32,010 nt of DNA, taken from Candidatus Moraniibacteriota bacterium (GTDB lineage: Bacteria; Patescibacteriota; Minisyncoccia; Moranbacterales; UBA11712). Each line of letters begins with the position of its first letter. The stretch's first letter is position 1. The position numbers and the translations under genes were made by a program. Below are positions 1 to 8,047 of this stretch, piece by piece. The stretch is from positions 1 through 32,010 of the forward strand of contig JAPLXD010000016.1 in NCBI GenBank assembly GCA_026396255.1. The letters are read 5' to 3'. The notes below the pieces were generated by a model. The model had not been told where the DNA came from. It saw nothing but the letters and a program-made list of their open reading frames with translations, and searched no databases.

Positions 1-2
1 TC

Positions 3-101
3 ACTGAATATGTGAAATACTACAATCAAGAAAGACAGCAGTGGAATTTAAAAAAGATGACCCCTGTGAACTACAGAAATCATCTTTTGACTTGCGTCTG
101 A
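3..101 (+). mobile_element. C-terminal fragment of an IS3-family (IS150-like) transposase, truncated by the window edge
   Basis: Frame 3 reads TEYVKYYNQERQQWNLKKMTPVNYRNHLLTCV*, matching the typical IS3 OrfB/rve C-terminus (YxxYYNxxRxxxxLKxxTPxxYR). Confidence 0.75.
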
Positions 102-134
102 CCTTTTTTACTTGTGTCTACTTCAGAGGGTACA
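102..134 (+). repeat. Probable right terminal inverted repeat of the IS3-family element
   Basis: Reverse complement reads TGTACCCTCTGAAGTAGACACAAGTAAAAAAGGT, starting with TG and resembling IS150-group ends; lies directly after the transposase stop. The other end is outside the window. Confidence 0.5.
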
Positions 135-236
135 CTTCAAAGATAGAGCGGGGGCTTTTTTATTGAAAATATAAATTTTTTATTTTATTTATTTTTCCCA
201 ATATTTTGGGAGGGAAGTGGGGTCAGGGGTGTATAG

Positions 237-270
237 AGAGTGTCGCCCAATGTAGGTTATGCGACACTCT
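237..270. repeat. 10-bp perfect inverted repeat (agagtgtcgc/gcgacactct), 14-nt loop, 3' of the NUDIX gene
   Basis: Read directly from the sequence; no U-tract on either side, so a classical terminator is not supported. Confidence 0.6.
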
Positions 271-283
271 AGGCTATTCTTCT

Positions 284-805
284 TTACAACAACTTCTTTT
301 GAGCTAACATCAAGGCTGCAATAGTCATACCATCTATTATTTTATTTTCCTCCACCATTTTATACGCTTGCTTTATCCCTATTTCAATTGGATCAATATA
401 TTCTGTCTCCTCCTTGTCCGCACCCACAAATTTCAGATCAGTCGCCAAGAATACAGAACAAATTTCAGATGACACGCCGTTATATGGAACAAATTTTCCA
501 ACTCTTTCCAACTTACCTGCTTTATAGCCCAACTCCTCTCTCAACTCTTCTTCAGCCGCTTTTCTGGCATTCGATCCCTTTTTCACACTTCCGCCAGGCA
601 GTTCGATTGTCCATTTCTTGATGGGATAGCGATATTGTTTTTCGAAGAGAATTTTGCTTCCTTTTACCGGAATAATGAAACTTGATTCCTTGATATCAAT
701 AAAATAAAAATCTCCCTTCTTCTTGGTGTGAGTTTCAAAACGATCTTTCCGAATTTGCCACCACGGATTTTTGAAAACTATTTTTGATGAAAGAGTTTTC
801 CACAT
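284..805 (-). CDS. NUDIX hydrolase (ADP-ribose pyrophosphatase-like)
   Basis: Nudix box GGSVKKGSNARKAAEEELREELGY fits GX5EX7REUXEEXGU. Confidence 0.9.
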   Translation of the reverse strand: MWKTLSSKIVFKNPWWQIRKDRFETHTKKKGDFYFIDIKESSFIIPVKGSKILFEKQYRYPIKKWTIELPGGSVKKGSNARKAAEEELREELGYKAGKLERVGKFVPYNGVSSEICSVFLATDLKFVGADKEETEYIDPIEIGIKQAYKMVEENKIIDGMTIAALMLAQKKLL

Positions 806-822
806 AAAATTAAAATAAATTT

Positions 823-2223
823 TTAATGATAAATAATCATCTGATCAACGACCACGCCGCTGCCGTACAGCGCGCCGACATACGCTTTTGTCGAACTCAA
901 GAAAATATTCGCTCCCCAATACGGGTCATGAACGACATAGTTGCCGTCTTTATCTTTGTCGTGAATGACCACATAGTGCCCCGCTCCCCTCTTTGTTGCT
1001 TTCACAAAAACGATGACCGGATTTTTGTTTTTCAGTTCCGTGTCAATGACATTCCAATCAATGTTCCCATGTCCGGTCGAGGACACCAAGTTCACTCCTT
1101 TCCAAGACTGCGGCCAGACGATCAGGTCGTGTGAGAAAATCGGCTGCTTGGCCAGGATGCCCGGATCGATGTTTACGCCGTGATAGTCCAAAACCATCGC
1201 CAGGGCCGTCACCGCGCAGCCATAGCTTTTCATAAGAGTATTGGAATACCCGATGCCTTGATCTCCCCAGCGAGAATCACGCTGGTTAAAATACCAGCTT
1301 GTGGAAGCAAGACCTGACTTTGGTTTTTGGATGTTTGCTTCAACTGCAGCCAGATCGGAACTTTTCTGCTGGCTCAATTCATCAATGTCGCCCAAAAGTG
1401 ATTGTTTTTCTTCTTCAACATGTTGCAGAAGATCTTGGTATTTTTGCTCTTGCCCGTTCGTATCGGCCAAAAGCTGCTGCTTTGAGGCTTGCTCCCCGTC
1501 GAGCGCCAGTTTTTGCTGAGAGATATTCCCTCTTTGTTCTTTTTGCTGTTCGTTTTTCGCTTCAAGCGTTTTTTTCGCATTTTCCAGCTGACTTTGCGCG
1601 TCGCTGATCGAAGCAAGAACATTGTTAACCTTATCCCCTGTCTGCGAAATATATTCCGATTGGTTCATAAACTCGGAAAAGCTGGAATTTTTGAGAAGCA
1701 TCTCAGTGAGCGTGTCCTGGTCGTTTTCATAGTAGGCCTGGAGCAGCTGCCCCAAAACAATTTTCTGCGCATCAATATCTTTTTGCTTTGTTTCAATTTG
1801 CGTGGAAAGTGTCCCGATATCCTGATCCGTAGAGTCAATATTCTGTTGAAGCGTGGTAATATCTCCCTCCAGAGACGAAATTTGGCTCTCCATGAGCTTT
1901 ATCTGGTTCCCAAGCGTCTGAGCCTTGTTCTGGTTCAGATCAATCATCTGGCGATAGTTTTCCGCTTTTTGCTCGAGATCCTGGATTTGCTGCTGCTTGT
2001 CCTGGATTTGCTGCTGGTCGACCGGGCTTGTGGTCGCAGGGTTGGTCGCACCACTACTGCTTGTGCCATTTGTCGCACTTTGGGCAAATGAATGTTTTGT
2101 GATTAAATTCGCGGACAGAAAGATAAGAAGGAAATAAAAAGCTGTCGTCGCGTAGCGACACCTAAATTTGTCACCCTGCGGGTGATCCCCCGTAGGGGGA
2201 AATTTTGAAATTTTATCTTTCAT
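823..2223 (-). CDS. Secreted coiled-coil protein with C-terminal C39-like cysteine peptidase domain
   Basis: N-terminal hydrophobic segment (FYFLLIFLSANLITKHSFAQ), long Gln/Lys-rich coiled coil, then WYFNQRDSRWG...SYGCAVTALAMVLDYHG...GHYVVIHDKDKDGNYVVHDPYWG with Cys/His/Asp arrangement typical of Peptidase_C39_2. Confidence 0.8.
   Translation of the reverse strand: MKDKISKFPPTGDHPQGDKFRCRYATTAFYFLLIFLSANLITKHSFAQSATNGTSSSGATNPATTSPVDQQQIQDKQQQIQDLEQKAENYRQMIDLNQNKAQTLGNQIKLMESQISSLEGDITTLQQNIDSTDQDIGTLSTQIETKQKDIDAQKIVLGQLLQAYYENDQDTLTEMLLKNSSFSEFMNQSEYISQTGDKVNNVLASISDAQSQLENAKKTLEAKNEQQKEQRGNISQQKLALDGEQASKQQLLADTNGQEQKYQDLLQHVEEEKQSLLGDIDELSQQKSSDLAAVEANIQKPKSGLASTSWYFNQRDSRWGDQGIGYSNTLMKSYGCAVTALAMVLDYHGVNIDPGILAKQPIFSHDLIVWPQSWKGVNLVSSTGHGNIDWNVIDTELKNKNPVIVFVKATKRGAGHYVVIHDKDKDGNYVVHDPYWGANIFLSSTKAYVGALYGSGVVVDQMIIYH
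2147..2205. repeat. Intragenic cluster of three small hairpins at the 5' end of the C39-like gene
   Basis: gtcgc-gta-gcgac (2147-2159), tcaccc-tgc-gggtga (2171-2185), tccccc-gta-ggggga (2186-2200), with aaattt flanks at 2164-2169 and 2200-2205; encodes KFPPTGDHPQGDKFRCRYATT before the signal peptide. Confidence 0.75.
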
Positions 2224-3722
2224 TTTATTTTCTGTATGGATTTTTTGATTCTTTTAATACTTTCCGTCTTACCTATTACCCAAGTTACCTCGAATGGCGA
2301 CGGGCTTTTCTCTTTTCCGGTCAAGGCGACGCGCAAAGGCCACAGCAGCTCTCCCCTATTCTTCGAATCGGCCGCTTCCATCAAGCGGTTTTTCAAATTT
2401 TCCAGCTCCCAATTTTTTTCTTCTATCCTGGAAAAAATATCCAATGATTTGTTCAGCGAATTTTTCAAATCATCATCGCTCATATTTTTCCATTTCAATA
2501 TCTTTCCGTCATAATTCGGCGCGTCAAAATAAAATTCAGTGTTTTCGGCAATGTCAGAAAGTTTTTTCATCCTCTCTCTTTCCACGCTCACGATTTTTTC
2601 AAGATATTTGTCTGTCAATTCTGTATTTCCGCCTTTTCGGCGGATCGCCGATGAGGCGATTCCAAAATACGGCCGGCAAAGATCAGCCAGATCTTTGATA
2701 TTTTTTTCGCGGATATAGAGTCCGTTCATCCAATCCAACTTTTCCAGGTCAAAAATTGCGCCGGCTTTGTTGAGTTTCGCCACATCAAACTGCTGCGCGA
2801 GTTCGTCAAGAGAAAATATTTCCTGCTCCGTTTTCGGATTCCATCCAAGAAGAGAGATGAAATTCACGACTGCTTCGGGAAGATAGCCTTTATTCTTGAA
2901 ATCCTCCACACTTACATCTCCATCACGCTTGGATAATTTCTTTTTTGTATCTTTGTTGAGAATTGCGCTGAGGTGGCCGTACTGCGGCGGCTCCCAACCG
3001 AAAGCCTGGAAAAGCAGGATGTGTTTCGGCGCGCTCGGCAGCCACTCTTCTCCCCTGATCACGAGAGTCGTTTTCATCAGATGATCATCAACGACATGGG
3101 CGAGATGATAGGTCGGATAGCCGTCTGATTTGAGCAAAACAAAATCATCCAGATTTTTGTTCACAAATTTCATTTTTCCCCGCACCGCGTCTTCGAATTC
3201 CGTCTCCCCTGTTTCGGGAACATCAAAGCGAATGACATATTTTTCTCCAGCTTCCACTTTTTTTTCCGCCTCTTCGCGCGAATACGTTTTGAGACAGAGT
3301 TTGTCGTAGGCCGGCGCCAGCTTCGCTTTTTCCTGCACCGAGCGCAAAGTGTCGAGCCTTTCGGGCGTACAAAAGCAATAGTAGGCCTTCCCCTCTTTCA
3401 CGAGCTGATGAACGTATTTTTGATATATTTCAAGCCGTTTTGACTGGATATACGGACCATATTCGCCTTTTTCGGCAATATTTCCCGATTCATCCAGAAA
3501 TACGCCTTCATCATGCTTGATCCCTGCCCATTCAAGCGATTCAAATACTTTTTTCAAGGCATCGGAGACTATTCTCTTCTGATCCGTATCTTCAACCCGA
3601 ATATAAAAAGTGCCATCATACTTTTTGGCATAAAGATAAACATAGAGGGCCGTCCGCAAGTTCCCTATGTGCATATATCCAGTTGGACTGGGCGCGAATC
3701 GCACCCTGGGTTTTTGGTTCAT
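2220..3722 (-). CDS. gltX: Glutamyl-tRNA synthetase; start revised to MNQKPRVRFAPSPTG
   Basis: RFAPSPTGYMHIGNLRTAL (HIGH-type motif) and KKLSKRDGDVSV (KMSKS-type motif). ORF-track start at 3854 is too long; ATG at 3722 fits the conserved N-terminus. Confidence 0.95.
   Translation of the reverse strand: MNQKPRVRFAPSPTGYMHIGNLRTALYVYLYAKKYDGTFYIRVEDTDQKRIVSDALKKVFESLEWAGIKHDEGVFLDESGNIAEKGEYGPYIQSKRLEIYQKYVHQLVKEGKAYYCFCTPERLDTLRSVQEKAKLAPAYDKLCLKTYSREEAEKKVEAGEKYVIRFDVPETGETEFEDAVRGKMKFVNKNLDDFVLLKSDGYPTYHLAHVVDDHLMKTTLVIRGEEWLPSAPKHILLFQAFGWEPPQYGHLSAILNKDTKKKLSKRDGDVSVEDFKNKGYLPEAVVNFISLLGWNPKTEQEIFSLDELAQQFDVAKLNKAGAIFDLEKLDWMNGLYIREKNIKDLADLCRPYFGIASSAIRRKGGNTELTDKYLEKIVSVERERMKKLSDIAENTEFYFDAPNYDGKILKWKNMSDDDLKNSLNKSLDIFSRIEEKNWELENLKNRLMEAADSKNRGELLWPLRVALTGKEKSPSPFEVTWVIGKTESIKRIKKSIQKIK
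2628..2660. repeat. Two adjacent intragenic hairpins in gltX
   Basis: tccgcc-ttttc-ggcgga (2628-2644) and atcgcc-gatga-ggcgat (2644-2660); encodes GIASSAIRRKGGNTE. Confidence 0.7.
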
Positions 3723-3726
3723 AAAC

Positions 3727-4224
3727 CTAAAGATATTTATGAAAAACGAGCAGAATAGAAATTCCCACCGCTGACAGGAACAATCCCCGCAGAAACAAGA
3801 ATGTTTTTTCATTGTTGAAAAAACGCCAACCGGACAAAAAACCGACACGGGCATAGGTGTTAATCACCAGAAACACCGTCCCGAAAAGGAAAAAGAAAAT
3901 AATGAAGAGCACCAGCGACAGGAGATCGGCCAAAAAAGATTGCTCTGTGATCAGCGTACCGAAGAAAAAATGGGAAAGCGGCATGTAGAGAAATTGGAAA
4001 AATACGATATAGGAAAACAAAAAGGCGCTGATGAACCTTTCGATCTTTGAGAGATAATCTTCTTCATACTGCTGGTTGGAAACCAGCATACCAAGAAAAA
4101 AAATTGCAAGTACCGCGTATGTTGAATAAGTCGACACCGGGCTCCAATTGATTTGCAAAGAACTCCAAATCGCGAGAACAGCGATGATAGCTGAGATTGA
4201 AAAGATAATAAACCTTTTGTTCAT
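3727..4224 (-). CDS. Small polytopic membrane protein of unknown function
   Basis: Several hydrophobic segments from MNKRFIIFSISAIIAVLAIW; start overlaps the stop of the upstream WecG-like gene. Confidence 0.7.
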   Translation of the reverse strand: MNKRFIIFSISAIIAVLAIWSSLQINWSPVSTYSTYAVLAIFFLGMLVSNQQYEEDYLSKIERFISAFLFSYIVFFQFLYMPLSHFFFGTLITEQSFLADLLSLVLFIIFFFLFGTVFLVINTYARVGFLSGWRFFNNEKTFLFLRGLFLSAVGISILLVFHKYL

Positions 4225-4949
4225 GATTTTTTTTCTGACAACGAGATTACCGGAAATACCACCACTGCGTTCCAGATCCGCCGGAATCTTTTCGGCTCTT
4301 GCGCTAGCCGCCAAGACCACTCCAGACCCAGCACCCGGAAAAAACGCGGAGCGCGGCGAATTTTTCCGGTGAGAAAATCAAAAGCCCCCCCCACTCCGAT
4401 GAGGATTTTCGCGTTCGGAAATTTCGCCCGGTTTTCAAAGATGAATTTTTCCTGCTCCGGCGCGCCAAAATTGACGAACACGATTTCGGCCTGATTTATT
4501 ATACCATTTTTGAAGAACTCCTGACTAGGCAAAAAATATTCGGATTTTGCGGACAAATTGGGATGTTTTCTTTTGATTGCCTGCTCTATTTCTTTCGGCA
4601 GGCTCAAGCTGTTTTGGGCTGAAACTACCAAAATTCCATGCTTTTTATCTTCTGCCAACTCCAATAAAAAATCAACCAGGTCAGCCCCGGAAAATCTCGC
4701 TCTTATTTTGTTCCCTTTCAAAAAACTCACCAGCTTCAACCCAAACCCGTCGCAAATATTCAAGTCCGCGCTATTGAGAATGTTTCTATACTTCTCATTC
4801 CGATGCGCTTTGAGAAGAATTTCCGGATTGAGTGTCGCGACGAATTTTTGCCGGGGGCTGTTTTCAAGAAAATTTGAAATTTTTTCTTTTATTTCCCTTA
4901 CAGAAAAGTTGTCGATTCTGACTCCAAAAATTGTAATATCGCTTTTCAT
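4221..4949 (-). CDS. WecG/TagA/CpsF-family glycosyltransferase
   Basis: FVATLNPEILLKAHRNEKYRNILNSADLNICDGFGL...FVNFGAPEQEKFIFENRAKFPNAKILIGVGGAFDFLTGKIRRAPRFFRVLGLEWSWRLAQEPKRFRR is characteristic. Confidence 0.93.
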   Translation of the reverse strand: MKSDITIFGVRIDNFSVREIKEKISNFLENSPRQKFVATLNPEILLKAHRNEKYRNILNSADLNICDGFGLKLVSFLKGNKIRARFSGADLVDFLLELAEDKKHGILVVSAQNSLSLPKEIEQAIKRKHPNLSAKSEYFLPSQEFFKNGIINQAEIVFVNFGAPEQEKFIFENRAKFPNAKILIGVGGAFDFLTGKIRRAPRFFRVLGLEWSWRLAQEPKRFRRIWNAVVVFPVISLSEKKS

Positions 4950-4952
4950 AAA

Positions 4953-4996
4953 ATCCCTCTCCAACTCTCCCTTTATCAAAGGGAAAGAGATTTTTA
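4953..4996. repeat. Intergenic palindromic repeat containing cccttt-atc-aaaggg
   Basis: 6-bp stem, 3-nt loop at 4969-4983 in the short gap between the WecG-like gene and the next CDS; resembles the ctccctttgataaagggag-type dispersed repeats seen in many bacterial genomes (from memory, not searched). Confidence 0.5.
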
Positions 4997-7243
4997 TTCC
5001 ACATCTACCTGGTATATTCCTGCCGTGTCATCTTTTTTGTCGGAATGGATTTCAGAATTGTCCGCGCCATATACCCCGAAAATTACATCATTTTCGTCCG
5101 GTTTAATATTTGGAAGATCGGCGCTAATAGCCTGTTTCTGGCCAATATTTGTTATATATTTACTGAAAACTTCTTGCCCGTTGAGAAGAACTTTGATCAT
5201 AAGCGGTTTTGAGACCTTCACATTGAAGTCGAGGCGGCTGCTTTGGACCTTTCTGGTCATATTGACCAGTTTCATTCCCGCACCATTCTCCGCAAAGCGT
5301 ACAATGCCGTTCTTTGCGTTGCTTTTTCCGACCCAATGCGGATTGGAATAGTCCATCGCCAAAAACATATGTGAGGGGGTTTGACTTCGGTCGATTCCGC
5401 AGGCATACAAATAATCATCCGTATATACGTCGGAACATTTTATCACGCTCGCTATATAGGCTTTAGCCGGGTAAAACATATCCGGATCGCCCTTCTCGGG
5501 ATTTCCCTTAAGTCCCTGCTTGTCGAGGATAATCCAGCGAATATTGTAATAATTGAGAATTTCGCTCGAAATATCATAATAAGCATTTTTCATAATATCA
5601 GTATCGTTGCCGCTCGCTCCATTGGGTATATCATAGAGCAACGTCCGGATGATCGGCGTCCCGCGCTGGAAGGTATAGTGATTGTCAATCACGCGGGCGA
5701 AATCGTAGCCGTTGATCGTATTTTTGCGATGGATACTTTTCCAGACCAGATCGCGCGAAGCGAAATCGTAGCTTGTGTTTCCCGGAACTTCGAGAACGCT
5801 ATAGCTGGCCTTGTCTTGCCCCAATCTTTCATAGAAAGAAGAATGGAGAAGTGAATTTGTCTTGAATGGAACAACGAGGAAATCAAGAATAATAATCAAG
5901 CCGACCAAGGAATATAAAATTTTAGATTTTTTATCTAATATCCAACCCGAATTATCAATCCCCTCATCGCCTGTCTCATTTTCTTTATTTTGAGCTTTGA
6001 GCTTTGCGTTTTGAGCTTTTTTTTGCAAAATATTTTGGAGATATGCTGCCCCCCAGGCTGCCAGCATTGAAAACCCGAGTATCGACCAAATAAAAAGCCG
6101 TCCCACTGTCCGGATATTTTTGTAAAAAGGCACGTATTGATAAATGAAATAATACGGCATTTTGACCGGCGGATCGAGCAGTCCCTTGTAGTGCAGATAC
6201 GGTCCCCACGACAACACATAAAAACCGATTGCCACAAAGAACCAGAAAAGTATGCCCCTGGTTGGAACATTTTTCTTCTTGAGTAATCTTATTCCGAAAA
6301 TTCCCAAAAGGGAAAGCAAGAGTACGGAGTACCCGGCATAGGCCGAAAATGTGCTGTCCGAATTGCGCTCAAATTGGTCGCGGAGGTGCGGAAAAGTGTT
6401 CGGCCAGAATGTGTGGAAATTGGGAGGCACAAAAATGCTCAGCGCGTCGTTCGAATATTTCACGGCCGATTTTAACCCGGCATCGAGAAAGTTGTTGTTG
6501 GACCCGGCAATCACAAAAAGTGATCGAAACATAAAAAAGAACAAGATTGACAAAACAACCGCACTTGTTCCGGCATAGGCCCAAAATTTTCCTCGCAAAT
6601 ATATTTTCGGCTGAACAATAAGCTTGTAGATGAGAAAAAACAAGATGAAAATGACCGTAAAAGCCAAGAGCTGGTGCTCTACGAAACCAACCAGAAGCAA
6701 AAATAAGGCAGCAAGAGAAAAGTTCCTAAGCCTCAAATCTTCGAAAAATTTGAACAGGTACAACGCAAAAAAAGGAAGCCATTCCTGGTGCATTGTTCCG
6801 GCATTGGTGGACAGGGCATTGTGGATATGAAACGGAGAAAAAGCAAAAATGATCCCGGCAATGAGCGAGGCTGGTTTGTTTTTGGTGAAATAAAAGGCCA
6901 AAAGATACGCGCCGAATCCGGAAAGAATGAAGGACGCAAAAAACAAAAGATTGTAGCCAATCACCCGACCGAAGATCAGCTGAAAATAGGCATATAATGT
7001 CGTAATATTGAATTCAGACCGCTTGATGAGCTCAAATGTCCCTTTGAAAATACCTTGGTCGGAAAGCAAATTCGCCTTGTCCCCGGCCACACCGACCACT
7101 TGCATCGTATCCGCTCCGGAACTCGGCACGGACGAGAAAAAATGCCAGGCTGAAGGCCAAGTAAGAATAATTGAAAGCAAAGCAAAAAAAAGGATAACCC
7201 TGAATTTTTCGTTTTTGAAAATTGTCACTATTTTTTTATTCAT
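4994..7243 (-). CDS. Large polytopic membrane protein, YfhO/GT-C glycosyltransferase-like
   Basis: Many TM segments, N-terminal extracytoplasmic loop, soluble C-terminal domain; start MNKKIVTIFKNEKF overlaps the preceding GT2 stop. Confidence 0.75.
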   Translation of the reverse strand: MNKKIVTIFKNEKFRVILFFALLSIILTWPSAWHFFSSVPSSGADTMQVVGVAGDKANLLSDQGIFKGTFELIKRSEFNITTLYAYFQLIFGRVIGYNLLFFASFILSGFGAYLLAFYFTKNKPASLIAGIIFAFSPFHIHNALSTNAGTMHQEWLPFFALYLFKFFEDLRLRNFSLAALFLLLVGFVEHQLLAFTVIFILFFLIYKLIVQPKIYLRGKFWAYAGTSAVVLSILFFFMFRSLFVIAGSNNNFLDAGLKSAVKYSNDALSIFVPPNFHTFWPNTFPHLRDQFERNSDSTFSAYAGYSVLLLSLLGIFGIRLLKKKNVPTRGILFWFFVAIGFYVLSWGPYLHYKGLLDPPVKMPYYFIYQYVPFYKNIRTVGRLFIWSILGFSMLAAWGAAYLQNILQKKAQNAKLKAQNKENETGDEGIDNSGWILDKKSKILYSLVGLIIILDFLVVPFKTNSLLHSSFYERLGQDKASYSVLEVPGNTSYDFASRDLVWKSIHRKNTINGYDFARVIDNHYTFQRGTPIIRTLLYDIPNGASGNDTDIMKNAYYDISSEILNYYNIRWIILDKQGLKGNPEKGDPDMFYPAKAYIASVIKCSDVYTDDYLYACGIDRSQTPSHMFLAMDYSNPHWVGKSNAKNGIVRFAENGAGMKLVNMTRKVQSSRLDFNVKVSKPLMIKVLLNGQEVFSKYITNIGQKQAISADLPNIKPDENDVIFGVYGADNSEIHSDKKDDTAGIYQVDVE

Positions 7244-7970
7244 ATTTTCCTTTCCAATCATTTCTTCTGATCCGCAAAAGATCCCAGATCATATTCATCG
7301 GATCGCGGAATATCCGGAGAGATCTTGAGGGCGGATTTTGGAGATGAATCGGAAGCTCTTTGATCTTATACCCACATTTGTTCGCAACGAAGATGACTTC
7401 CGCATCGAAGGCGAATCTTTTCACGGTGAGTTTGGGAAAAATTTTCATTGCCGCTTCTCGCCGAAAAACTTTGAACCCGCACTGCGTGTCTTTCACGTTC
7501 CAGTTGTTGGTGATGATCATCCTGATCAGACGAAAAGCTTTTTCCATCAGCTTGCGGTGGAACTGCACAGACTGGATGATTTTGAGTCCTGGAACAAACC
7601 GGGAAGCAATGACGATGTCATGGCCGTTCTGAATTTCCGCAACAAATTTTTCGAGCTCTTCGATGGGGATCCCGAGATCCGAATCAACAAACATCCCAAC
7701 GTCGCTTTCTTCACCGATTGCCAACATTCCATCTCTCACGGCGCCTCCCTTGCCCTGGTTTTCTTTGTTGTCAATAACCTTTATCCCGAGTTCCTGTTGG
7801 AGCGCCAAAAGCTCCTCCGCTGTATTGTCGCGGCTTCCGTCATTTACGGCAATTATTTCGTAGTGATCAAACCTTTGTTTCAAATAATCGTCGATTTTCT
7901 TGATGTTTTTCCGGATATTCTTGCCTTCGTTGAAACAAGGAGTGACTACGGATATTTTCGTGTTCTTCAT
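7236..7970 (-). CDS. GT2 family glycosyltransferase (dolichyl-/polyprenyl-phosphate glucosyltransferase-like)
   Basis: ISVVTPCFNEGKNIRKNI...IIAVNDGSRDNT...NQGKGGAVRDGML...MFVDSDLGIPIEEL...DTQCGFKVFRREAA. Confidence 0.9.
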   Translation of the reverse strand: MKNTKISVVTPCFNEGKNIRKNIKKIDDYLKQRFDHYEIIAVNDGSRDNTAEELLALQQELGIKVIDNKENQGKGGAVRDGMLAIGEESDVGMFVDSDLGIPIEELEKFVAEIQNGHDIVIASRFVPGLKIIQSVQFHRKLMEKAFRLIRMIITNNWNVKDTQCGFKVFRREAAMKIFPKLTVKRFAFDAEVIFVANKCGYKIKELPIHLQNPPSRSLRIFRDPMNMIWDLLRIRRNDWKGKYE

Positions 7971-8047
7971 ATATTCAACTTCAGTATCACATTTCTTAAT
8001 CTACTATATTTTTCTCAATTTTTCCAGTGCTTTGGCAAACTTTGTGC

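Noticed and set aside
140-170. Terminator at gagcgggggcttttttatt
   Set aside because: Only a 3-bp possible stem before the T-run; not convincing.
1980-2016. Direct repeat cctggatttgctgctg x2 in the C39-like gene
   Set aside because: Explained by heptad-like QQQIQD repeats of the coiled coil.
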